Below are positions 1 through 4,521 of a DNA stretch of 7,164 bases, piece by piece. Below the pieces are notes generated by a model that was not told where the DNA came from, did not search any database, and saw nothing but the letters and a program-made list of their open reading frames with translations. Each line of letters begins with the position of its first letter. Positions within the stretch are counted from its first letter, which is position 1. Source of the stretch: an uncultured Ruminococcus sp. (lineage in GTDB: Bacteria > Bacillota > Clostridia > Oscillospirales > Acutalibacteraceae); NCBI GenBank assembly GCA_946055445.1, contig CAMGGF010000063.1, forward strand, positions 1 to 7,164, written 5' to 3'. Made by a program: the position numbers and the translations under genes.

Positions 1-2
1 CG

Positions 3-95
3 GGCATCATTTACGGCACGGGTGCGTGGCAAATCGGTGAAATCAAGGCGACAAACGCCTACACCGAAGCCTATGAAACGGGAAAAAGTATATAG
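3..95 (+). CDS. C-terminal end of a probable flavodoxin-family / NADPH-dependent FMN reductase-like protein (partial)
   Basis: Frame 3 is open from the left edge to a TAG at 93-95 and gives 30 residues, beginning GIIYGTGAWQIGEIK and ending EAYETGKSI. A G-x-x-x-x-G-x-W-x-x-GEIK stretch followed by a short helix ending in AYE-x-GK is the pattern I associate with the C-terminus of small flavodoxin-fold or iron-sulfur flavoproteins of Clostridia, which bind FMN and move electrons. The start and most of the protein lie outside the window, so cofactor-binding residues cannot be seen. A strong terminator 32 bp downstream fits this being the real end of a plus-strand gene. The family assignment rests on a short tail and is tentative; that this is coding is more secure than its name. 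Confidence 0.5.
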   Translation, partial: GIIYGTGAWQIGEIKATNAYTEAYETGKSI

Positions 96-127
96 CATAT
101 TCGCAACAAAGAAATCGCGCTTTCCGC

Positions 128-168
128 AAAAAAGAACCGCCACGAACTGTTCGAGGCGGTTCTTTTTT
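128..168. terminator. Bidirectional rho-independent terminator between convergent genes
   Basis: A 14-bp perfect stem pairs 128-141 (core AAGAACCGCC) with 155-168 (core GGCGGTTCTT). The 13-nt loop can itself pair CGAA with TTCG. The outer part of the stem is A-run against T-run, so a U-tract follows the GC core on either strand. It lies between the plus-strand gene ending at 95 and the minus-strand gene ending at 181, so it can serve both. Confidence 0.9.
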
Positions 169-180
169 AACCATATTCTT

Positions 181-1662
181 TTAATACAATGCTTCTCCGT
201 TGATATACATATCCAACAGCGAAGCGTCAAACGCGTCGACCGCACCGTCACCGTTCAAATCCGCGGCGGCGAACTGGGCTTTGTCCGTAATGGTCACCGC
301 GCCGACCGTCGCTTTTGCCACTTTTTCATAATCCGTTTTGTTCACGGTATTGTCCGCTACCACATCACCGCGCCGTGCAACCGTATAAGTGGTTGTTGTA
401 CCGCCATTGGTGACGGTCACCGAGCCGCCCGTTGTGGTGCCGCTGACGGAAACCGTACTGCCGTACGGCGCAATGAAAGCAGTACTTAAACTTTGATTTT
501 TCCCAAGCAATACAATCCCGTCTGCCTTGCGAACGGCAATGTCGGTATTCGCTTTGCCGAGGGTAAGCGCATACGCAGTTTGCGAAAGCGCCGGGTACGG
601 CAAGATGTAAAGTCCGTCGTCGAAAAGATCCCCTGTCGCCGTATGCGAGTTCGAAAAGGTCGTGGTATCATTGTTAAAATAGCGATTGGTGCTGTTTGCG
701 CCGACCAAAAAGAAATCATAATAAATCGAACCTTGGTCATCCCAAGTTAAATCCACGGCATACCATTTGCCGTCTTCCATTTTGACATAATTCCACGCGT
801 GCCCGCCGCCGTTTGCATCGCCGACCACGATAACACAAGGAATCCCCTCTCGGTTGCAAAGCATTTTGAACGCCTCGGCGTACCCTTCGCAAACAGGTAA
901 AAACGGCTCTAAAAATACGCTTGTCGGCTCGTGCGCCGTGCCGTTGGCGTTTGCATTGTTATAATTCGGATCATACGAAACCTGTTTCGCAATGGTATCG
1001 TGAATGGATTTCACTTTATCGTAGCGCGTGTACCCTTTGACCTCGAACGCGTCAAACGCCGCCATCATACGGTTGTAATAGTCTGTCACCGCCGCCTTGT
1101 CCGCATAAACCGTGGTTTTATACTGTATTTTGCAACGGATTGAGTGTATTTCAACATCATATCCGCTGCTGTTTTGGTAAGCATAAGCATCAACCAGAGA
1201 AGCAGAATACCCGCCCAACCAAAACAGTTCGGGATGGTCCTCCATCAATGCAGAAATACCGCCTCGCACAGCGAGAGAAAATGTTTTCTGCGCTTCCGCA
1301 GTCAGCGATGCTGTTGTATTTTGACAGGTGATAGGTGTTGTAAAGGTAATCAAAACCCCGTTCGTACTGTCTGCGCTGTCCAATCCTGCATTTAGCAAGC
1401 CGTTATATACATCTTTTTGCCACTGGTTCAGATATGTATAGAAAGTATACGGCGTGTCGGCATTTTCCCCGTAAAGCGGAGCAGCCGTCACTGCATGATT
1501 TACTGTGTTCGATATTGCTGTGCGCGGATCAAACTGTACGGCTTGTGTATAGCCCAATTCCCCTGTGACTTTCACAGGTGCTTCGGATATCGCGCCCACG
1601 CAGAGCACACCGTTCGGAAGCAACAGCAAAAGCACAGCCAAAAATACGAGAAGTTTTTTCAT
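181..1662 (-). CDS. Secreted transglutaminase-like domain protein with C-terminal type I dockerin
   Basis: The protein has 493 residues. The N-terminus MKKLLVFLAVLLLLLP is a signal peptide (h-region about 4-16); a signal peptidase I site after VGA (residue 24) is plausible. Residues about 60-200 show no motif I recognise. Residues about 205-320 form a transglutaminase/protease-like core with a recognisable triad: Cys258 in PVCEGYAEAF, His288 in GGGHAWNYV and Asp304 in WYAVDLTWDD. Residues about 360-430 are Thr/Gly/Ser-rich and probably a beta linker module. Residues 432-493 form a dockerin. The second calcium loop is canonical (D468, N470, D472, D476, D479). The first keeps D433, D437 and D444 but has Val435 where Asn/Asp is usual. 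A dockerin implies export and docking onto a cohesin-bearing scaffold or surface protein. Whether the core is an active peptidase, a cross-linker or a binding module cannot be told. The start is preceded by AGGGGAGAT (1668-1676) at 5-nt spacing. The gene follows nrdR on the same strand with a 107-bp gap. Confidence 0.85.
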   Translation of the reverse strand: MKKLLVFLAVLLLLLPNGVLCVGAISEAPVKVTGELGYTQAVQFDPRTAISNTVNHAVTAAPLYGENADTPYTFYTYLNQWQKDVYNGLLNAGLDSADSTNGVLITFTTPITCQNTTASLTAEAQKTFSLAVRGGISALMEDHPELFWLGGYSASLVDAYAYQNSSGYDVEIHSIRCKIQYKTTVYADKAAVTDYYNRMMAAFDAFEVKGYTRYDKVKSIHDTIAKQVSYDPNYNNANANGTAHEPTSVFLEPFLPVCEGYAEAFKMLCNREGIPCVIVVGDANGGGHAWNYVKMEDGKWYAVDLTWDDQGSIYYDFFLVGANSTNRYFNNDTTTFSNSHTATGDLFDDGLYILPYPALSQTAYALTLGKANTDIAVRKADGIVLLGKNQSLSTAFIAPYGSTVSVSGTTTGGSVTVTNGGTTTTYTVARRGDVVADNTVNKTDYEKVAKATVGAVTITDKAQFAAADLNGDGAVDAFDASLLDMYINGEALY

Positions 1663-1769
1663 TCGTCATCTCCCCTAACTTAAAAACAGCAAACGGCATT
1701 TACAGCACTGCTTTTTCCGCAACGCCGCAACGCCGTTTTTTATAAATTATCGAATTTCACGCCGCCGCA

Positions 1770-2225
1770 TTATCGGTTTTGCAAAAGTGCGGACAGTTCG
1801 TCCATAAACGCGTTGATATCGCGGAAATGGCGATATACCGACGCGAAACGGACATACGCCACTTCGTCAATATCTTTTAATTTATCCATAGCGAGTTCGC
1901 CGATATGTAACGAGGTCACTTCGCGGTCGAGTGAGTTTTGCAAACTCGCCTCAATGTCATCCACCGCTTTTTCCAAAGTATCCATCGCAACGGGGCGTTT
2001 TTCGCACGCGCGCATCAAACCGCGCAGTAATTTGTTGCGGTCAAACACTTCGCGGGATTTGTCCTTTTTAATGACCAAAATCGGCACGCTTTCAATAATC
2101 TCATATGTTGTGAAGCGCTTGTTGCATTGCAGGCACTCGCGGCGGCGGCGAATCCGTTCGCCCTCGTCGGTCGGGCGCGAATCAATCACTTTGCTTTCTT
2201 CATAGCCGCAAAACGGGCATTTCAT
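1770..2225 (-). CDS. nrdR: Transcriptional repressor NrdR of ribonucleotide reductase genes
   Basis: The protein has 151 residues, the usual NrdR length. The N-terminus MKCPFCGYEESKVIDSRP holds a zinc ribbon with ligand pairs C3/C6 and C31/C34 (CLQC), separated by the arginine-rich EGERIRRRREC stretch typical of the family. Residues about 48-138 are the ATP-cone domain, opening with PILVIKKDKSREVFDRNKL, which senses ATP/dATP. NrdR represses ribonucleotide reductase operons when dATP is high. The frame stays open upstream to 2291, but ATG at 2223-2225 is chosen because the family starts with MKCPFC and GGAGG lies at 2233-2237, 7 nt away. The gene has its own promoter (2271-2299) and an NrdR-box-like site between promoter and start, suggesting autoregulation. 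No ribonucleotide reductase gene is in the window. Confidence 0.97.
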   Translation of the reverse strand: MKCPFCGYEESKVIDSRPTDEGERIRRRRECLQCNKRFTTYEIIESVPILVIKKDKSREVFDRNKLLRGLMRACEKRPVAMDTLEKAVDDIEASLQNSLDREVTSLHIGELAMDKLKDIDEVAYVRFASVYRHFRDINAFMDELSALLQNR

Positions 2226-2244
2226 AGGTTTTCCTCCACATCTA

Positions 2245-2260
2245 ACGCAATATATGGTAT
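2245..2260 (-). promoter_or_regulatory. NrdR-box-like operator upstream of nrdR
   Basis: The plus strand here reads ACGCAATATATGGTAT. Compared with the NrdR box consensus as I recall it (ACAC-W-ATATAT-W-GTGT), 13 of 16 positions agree, including the central ATATAT and both flanking C and G. It lies just downstream of the predicted -10 element of the nrdR promoter, at roughly +4 to +19, where a bound repressor would block initiation or clearance. NrdR boxes usually occur in pairs one to three helical turns apart; I could not find a convincing second box, which lowers confidence. Confidence 0.45.
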
Positions 2261-2270
2261 ATCCATTTGT

Positions 2271-2299
2271 ATTATAGCAAACCGAAACCACAATGTAAA
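2271..2299 (-). promoter_or_regulatory. Sigma-A type promoter of nrdR
   Basis: On the minus strand, TTTACA (2294-2299) is the -35 and TATAAT (2271-2276) the -10, with exactly 17 bp between. The -10 is consensus and the -35 differs at one position. Predicted initiation is around 2264, giving a leader of about 40 nt before the nrdR start. The promoter lies between nrdR and the end of the upstream gene at 2313, so nrdR need not depend on that gene's transcript. Confidence 0.85.
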
Positions 2300-2312
2300 G
2301 TAAAAAAATCCT

Positions 2313-3095
2313 TTACAGCCATTTTTTTAAGGCATTTTGCGCGTCTGCAATTTGCGAAGGGGTTTCATAGCCGTTTTCATACAGTTCAATGATGTAATCC
2401 CCTGTGTATCCCTTTTCGCGCATTGTCTGAAAAAAGCACTGAAAATCGAACTGTGCATTTTCCGTAAGCGGCACAACGCAATCGCGCGTTGCGGTATAAT
2501 CGCTGATGTGCACATGGCGAATGGAATCTGCAAACTTTTCTATGAACACATACGGGTCAATCCCCGTGCGGCGCGCCTGTTTGATATCGAGCACCATACT
2601 GAAATCGTCGCCCAGCGCGTCCCGCATTTTTTCCAAATATGCGGGGCTTTCGGAACGGTAATGCACTACATTCTCCTGGCAAAGCGTGATGCCCTCCGTT
2701 TTCGCTATGTTTTGTAAAATGCCGAAGCGTTCAAACACCTGTTCATCCGGGATACTGCCCGGGATTTTTGCCCCGTGCATCACCAAAAGCGTTGCGCCGA
2801 GGGCGTGCATCCCGTAAAAATAGCGACGGAACTCCTCTAAACTTTCCTGAAAGCGGCGTGCATACGAACTGAAATAGTAGTAAGACTCCGTAAAAGACGC
2901 ATAGGTGTGAAAACTTTTCACCCGCAGTCCGTACTGCTTTTGGATTTCCATAAAACGGTCAATATATGCTTTGTCCAACTCGTGTGGGGAATTGATGAAA
3001 ATTTCGACACAATCCGCACCGAGTTCGCCTGTTTTTACAAGAGCCAACTCTGTTTCCAACGGATAAAAACACGCGGTAGAAATCCCAACTGCCAT
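2313..3095 (-). CDS. Sugar phosphate isomerase/epimerase-like TIM-barrel protein
   Basis: The protein has 260 residues, the usual size for the xylose isomerase-like / AP endonuclease family 2 fold. It begins MAVGISTACFYPL. Residues expected at the barrel's metal centre are present in order: H63 (KSFHTYAS), H107 (LVMHGAK), E141 (CQENVVH), D170 (MVLDIKQA), H196 with D199 (HVHISD) and E237 (IIELYENG). Members bind a divalent metal and isomerise or epimerise sugars, sugar phosphates or related polyols, while endonuclease IV relatives cut DNA at abasic sites. The length and the ISDY and IELYENG motifs point to the sugar enzyme side; the substrate cannot be read from sequence. The frame runs open to 3176, but ATG 3093-3095 is chosen because AAGGTGG (3101-3107) lies 5 nt upstream. 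It is divergent from the small membrane protein at 3181. Confidence 0.85.
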   Translation of the reverse strand: MAVGISTACFYPLETELALVKTGELGADCVEIFINSPHELDKAYIDRFMEIQKQYGLRVKSFHTYASFTESYYYFSSYARRFQESLEEFRRYFYGMHALGATLLVMHGAKIPGSIPDEQVFERFGILQNIAKTEGITLCQENVVHYRSESPAYLEKMRDALGDDFSMVLDIKQARRTGIDPYVFIEKFADSIRHVHISDYTATRDCVVPLTENAQFDFQCFFQTMREKGYTGDYIIELYENGYETPSQIADAQNALKKWL

Positions 3096-3126
3096 AAAAA
3101 CCACCTTGTTTGCCAATATTTGTGCG

Positions 3127-3155
3127 TTGCGGCAAAAAAACTTGCCTGTTACTAT
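3127..3155 (+). promoter_or_regulatory. Candidate promoter of the small membrane protein gene
   Basis: TTGCGG (3127-3132) and TACTAT (3150-3155) are separated by 17 bp. The -10 matches consensus at four of six positions, including the leading TA and final T. Initiation near 3161 would leave a leader of about 20 nt containing the GGGAGG ribosome site. It overlaps the dyad at 3152-3166. Confidence 0.4.
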
Positions 3156-3166
3156 TATTGTAATAG
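3152..3166. promoter_or_regulatory. Dyad-symmetric operator-like site between divergent promoters
   Basis: CTATTA-TTG-TAATAG is a perfect inverted repeat with 6-bp arms and a 3-bp centre. It covers the minus-strand -10 and most of the plus-strand -10. The 15-bp length and AT-rich arms resemble sites of small dimeric regulators, including the 7-1-7 format of the Fur family, but the match to any named consensus is partial. No regulator gene is adjacent. Confidence 0.4.
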
Positions 3167-3186
3167 GGAGGTACATAAAAATGCAA
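3157..3186 (-). promoter_or_regulatory. Candidate promoter of the sugar isomerase-like gene
   Basis: On the minus strand, TTGCAT (3181-3186) and TACAAT (3157-3162) are 18 bp apart. The -35 hexamer coincides with the start codon and second codon of the divergent gene. The -10 lies inside the dyad at 3152-3166 and almost abuts the plus-strand -10, so the two promoters probably exclude or co-respond to one another. Confidence 0.5.
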
Positions 3187-3465
3187 GCACTATTTACGGA
3201 ATTTTCTGTGTTTTTACACGATTTTTGCCCTGCGGCGCGAAAATTCTTTCGCTACGGAGCGTCCGCAGTGGGCGGCGTGTATCTTTCGGCATTCGTTTGC
3301 CGTTTTTTGCTCGGCACAATCGGAAATTATGACAAAAATCTGCGCTTATTTTCAGAACTGTTGCTGTGCGGCAAAGAACTGTTCGGCGCCGTATTCTTTT
3401 CCGTTTTATTTTTACAACTTCTGCATTTGGCGTATGTGTGGGATTACGGCAAACCGAACCAATAA
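3181..3465 (+). CDS. Small two-helix membrane protein, function unknown
   Basis: The protein has 94 residues and I do not recognise a family. The start is supported by GGGAGG (3166-3171), 9 nt upstream of ATG. Two hydrophobic segments are visible at about 28-46 (VGGVYLSAFVCRFLLG) and 66-86 (ELFGAVFFSVLFLQLLHLAYV). Between them is a polar stretch, residues about 48-62 (GNYDKNLRLF). The N-terminal 25 residues hold an Arg/Lys cluster (ARKFFR), which suggests the N-terminus faces the cytoplasm and both ends are inside. Cysteines at 16, 40 and 63 show no metal-site spacing. It has its own candidate promoter and is divergent from the sugar isomerase-like gene. Codon use resembles its neighbours. 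No function can be assigned. Confidence 0.7.
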   Translation: MQALFTEFSVFLHDFCPAARKFFRYGASAVGGVYLSAFVCRFLLGTIGNYDKNLRLFSELLLCGKELFGAVFFSVLFLQLLHLAYVWDYGKPNQ

Positions 3466-3495
3466 AAAAACCGCCCGCGAAAAAGTTGCGGGCGG
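3464..3495 (-). terminator. Strong hairpin with U-tract on the minus strand only
   Basis: CCGCCCGC (3471-3478) pairs with GCGGGCGG (3488-3495) in an 8-bp GC stem, extendable by G-T and A-T pairs. Seven A residues at 3464-3470 give U7 on the minus strand, making a textbook terminator for minus-strand transcription. On the plus strand, the direction of the gene ending at 3465, no U-run follows. The A-run overlaps that gene's stop codon. It may still halt plus-strand polymerase weakly. Confidence 0.65.
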
Positions 3496-3496
3496 C

Positions 3497-3543
3497 GCAA
3501 AAGCAATATTGCAAACGCGAACTTATAAAGAAATTGCTTTTGC
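3497..3543. repeat. Inverted repeat with overlapping alternative hairpin
   Basis: GCAAAAGCAAT (3497-3507) and ATTGCTTTTGC (3533-3543) are perfect 11-bp inverted repeats with a 25-nt loop. The left arm's inner half also pairs with the adjacent ATTGC (3508-3512), because GCAATATTGC (3503-3512) is itself a palindrome. Two mutually exclusive structures are therefore possible. Neither strand has a clear U-run after the long stem. It lies in the 227-bp gap before secG. Confidence 0.5.
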
Positions 3544-3617
3544 CGGTCTTATCTTATGCGCAAAATCAAAAAATATGCGAAAAAATCAAACTTTCCGAAA
3601 AAAAGATAAAAAAAGGC

Positions 3618-3646
3618 TTGCTTTTTTCTCGCCACTGTGATAGAAT
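3618..3646 (+). promoter_or_regulatory. Sigma-A type promoter of secG and probably tRNA-Lys
   Basis: TTGCTT (3618-3623) and TAGAAT (3641-3646) are separated by 17 bp, and TG one base before the -10 makes an extended -10. Initiation near 3653 gives a leader of about 40 nt. No other good promoter lies between secG and the tRNA 41 bp downstream, so both are probably on one transcript. Confidence 0.8.
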
Positions 3647-3692
3647 ACCAAAGCATTAAAAAATCAAACGAAAACGAAACGGAGGTTGGACA

Positions 3693-3941
3693 ATGAGCGC
3701 TCTTGAAATTGTTCTCGGCATTTTTTTGATTTTAGCTTCACTCGCCATTATCGTGGTAGTGATGATGCAAAAAAGCCGTGAGGGCGGTCTTTCCGGTGCA
3801 ATCGCAGGCGGCTCGGACACCTTCTTCGGTAAAAATAAAGGCAGAACGCGTGAAGCGCGTTTGGCAAAGGCTACAAGATATATCGCCATCGTGTTCCTTG
3901 TATTGGCGCTTGCGGCGACTTTGCTGATGCTGTTCTTCTAA
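3693..3941 (+). CDS. secG: Preprotein translocase subunit SecG
   Basis: The protein has 82 residues, normal for SecG. Two membrane helices at about 4-24 (LEIVLGIFLILASLAIIVVV) and 62-81 flank a cytoplasmic loop containing the family signature MMQKSREGGLSGAIAGGSDTFFG, then basic residues KNKGRTREARLAKATR. SecG is an accessory subunit of the SecYEG channel and aids SecA-driven export across the cytoplasmic membrane. GGAGG (3681-3685) lies 7 nt before ATG. In many Firmicutes secG is followed by rnr and smpB; here a tRNA gene follows instead. Confidence 0.96.
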   Translation: MSALEIVLGIFLILASLAIIVVVMMQKSREGGLSGAIAGGSDTFFGKNKGRTREARLAKATRYIAIVFLVLALAATLLMLFF

Positions 3942-3953
3942 ACCAATCCAATC

Positions 3954-3974
3954 GGCGGTGATATTTTCGCCGCC
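3954..3974 (+). other. Hairpin between secG and tRNA-Lys
   Basis: GGCGGTG (3954-3960) pairs with CGCCGCC (3968-3974) in seven pairs including one G-T, with loop ATATTTT. No U-run follows, so it is not a standard terminator. It could protect the secG 3' end or mark a processing point between mRNA and tRNA if the two are cotranscribed. Confidence 0.45.
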
Positions 3975-3982
3975 TGTCATAT

Positions 3983-4058
3983 GATCCACTAGCTCAGTTG
4001 GCAGAGCACTTGACTTTTAATCAAGGTGTCCGGAGTTCGAATCTCCGGTGGATCACCA
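3983..4058 (+). tRNA. tRNA-Lys, anticodon TTT, CCA encoded
   Basis: The cloverleaf is complete. Acceptor GATCCAC (3983-3989) pairs with GTGGATC (4048-4054), followed by discriminator A4055 and CCA 4056-4058. The D-arm contains AGCTCAGTTGGCAGAGC. The anticodon stem CTTGA (4009-4013) pairs with TCAAG (4021-4025); loop CTTTTAA puts TTT at 4016-4018, which decodes AAA/AAG lysine codons. T-stem CGGAG/CTCCG encloses TTCGAAT. Its 3' end and terminator are duplicated twice downstream (see the array at 4042-4490). Confidence 0.98.
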
Positions 4059-4062
4059 AAAG

Positions 4063-4096
4063 AAAAAGACACACGCTGTGTGTCTTTTTTCTTTTT
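4063..4096. terminator. Terminator of tRNA-Lys (array unit 1)
   Basis: GACACAC (4068-4074) and GTGTGTC (4078-4084) pair around loop GCT; five flanking A-T pairs extend the stem to 12 bp. T6-C-T5 follows on the plus strand, and A-runs on the left give a U-run on the minus strand, so it can act in both directions. It starts 4 nt after the CCA end. Confidence 0.9.
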
Positions 4097-4266
4097 GCGC
4101 GTATGCGCAAAGCCGGAGATTCGAACTCTGAGAGGGTGAGCGCCGTATAGAAAACAATCCGGTGGATTGTTTTTAGGCGCGAAGTGTACGGCGGGTACTG
4201 TTGCACCGCAACGGTTGCCGTGCACGCAAATTGCGAAGCAATTTATCTCCGGTGGATCACCAAAAG

Positions 4267-4302
4267 AAACGGATACGCTCTTGCGTGTCCGTTTTCTTTT
4301 TT
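4267..4302. terminator. Terminator hairpin of array unit 2
   Basis: AACGGATACGC (4268-4278) pairs with GCGTGTCCGTT (4283-4293) around loop TCTT, with one T-G pair, followed by T-rich sequence to 4302. The stem sequence is unrelated to units 1 and 3 although the flanking tRNA-tail copy is exact. The stem has therefore been replaced or exchanged while pairing was kept. Confidence 0.8.
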
Positions 4303-4429
4303 ACTGAAATGCGGAGATTCGAACTCCATCGTCCATCTTTTGCGATAGCAAAAGGGACATATAATCGGATGTTTGCGAAGCAAATCGACAAGGCGCAGCC
4401 TTGTCGAGTCTCCGGTGGATCACCAAAAG

Positions 4430-4464
4430 AAAAAGACACACGCTGTGTGTCTTTTTTCTTTTTT
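4430..4464. terminator. Terminator hairpin of array unit 3, also serving the convergent membrane protein gene
   Basis: The stem GACACAC (4435-4441) / GTGTGTC (4445-4451) with loop GCT is identical to unit 1, with T6-C-T6 to the right and A-run to the left. On the minus strand it lies about 60 nt past the stop of the gene ending at 4522 and has a T-run in that direction, so it probably ends that transcript as well. Confidence 0.85.
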
Positions 4465-4521
4465 ACTTGAAATGCGAAGATTCGAACTCTAAACGGGTCA
4501 CCGCCGTTTTCTACGCACAAT

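Larger units (their letters stand above)
4042..4490 (+). repeat. tRNA-Lys tail array: three [tRNA 3' end - terminator - inverted T-arm] units separated by hairpins
   Basis: This covers the gap of about 460 bp between tRNA-Lys and the next gene. Unit 1 begins inside the real tRNA. The 25-nt stretch 4041-4065 (T-stem 3' strand, acceptor 3' strand, CCA and start of the A-run) recurs exactly at 4245-4269. The 55-nt stretch 4042-4096, including the whole terminator, recurs exactly at 4409-4463. Each sense copy is followed after about 50-55 nt by an inverted T-arm containing ATTCGAACTC: 4113-4128, 4312-4326 and 4475-4490 (one change). Between units lie short-loop stems: 4151-4173 (loop GGT), 4228-4244 (loop GAA), 4337-4354 (loop GATA), 4372-4384 (loop GAA) and 4386-4406 (loop GCA). 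Frames opened here only translate tRNA and repeat sequence, so I see no gene. Copies 2 and 3 lack the 5' two-thirds of a tRNA and cannot be tRNAs. Confidence 0.85.

Noticed and set aside
1590..1662. Lipoprotein signal (Cys21) in the dockerin protein
   Set aside because: GVLC has leucine just before the cysteine where Gly/Ala/Ser is expected, and a signal peptidase I site follows closely.
1691..1740. Terminator between nrdR and the dockerin protein gene (AAACGGC with GCCGTTT)
   Set aside because: The loop is about 33 nt and the direct T-run is on the plus strand, where no gene ends. Too weak to call.
1813..2205. 130-codon plus-strand frame opposite nrdR
   Set aside because: Antisense shadow of a confidently identified gene; no ribosome site and no recognisable protein features.
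4245..4463. Extra tRNA genes or tRNA pseudogenes of full length
   Set aside because: The copies contain only the T-stem 3' strand, acceptor 3' strand and CCA. No D-arm, anticodon arm or 5' acceptor strand precedes them.
4042..4490. CRISPR array
   Set aside because: Only three repeat units, unequal spacing (204 and 163 bp), repeats that are tRNA-derived, spacers made of hairpins, and no cas genes nearby.
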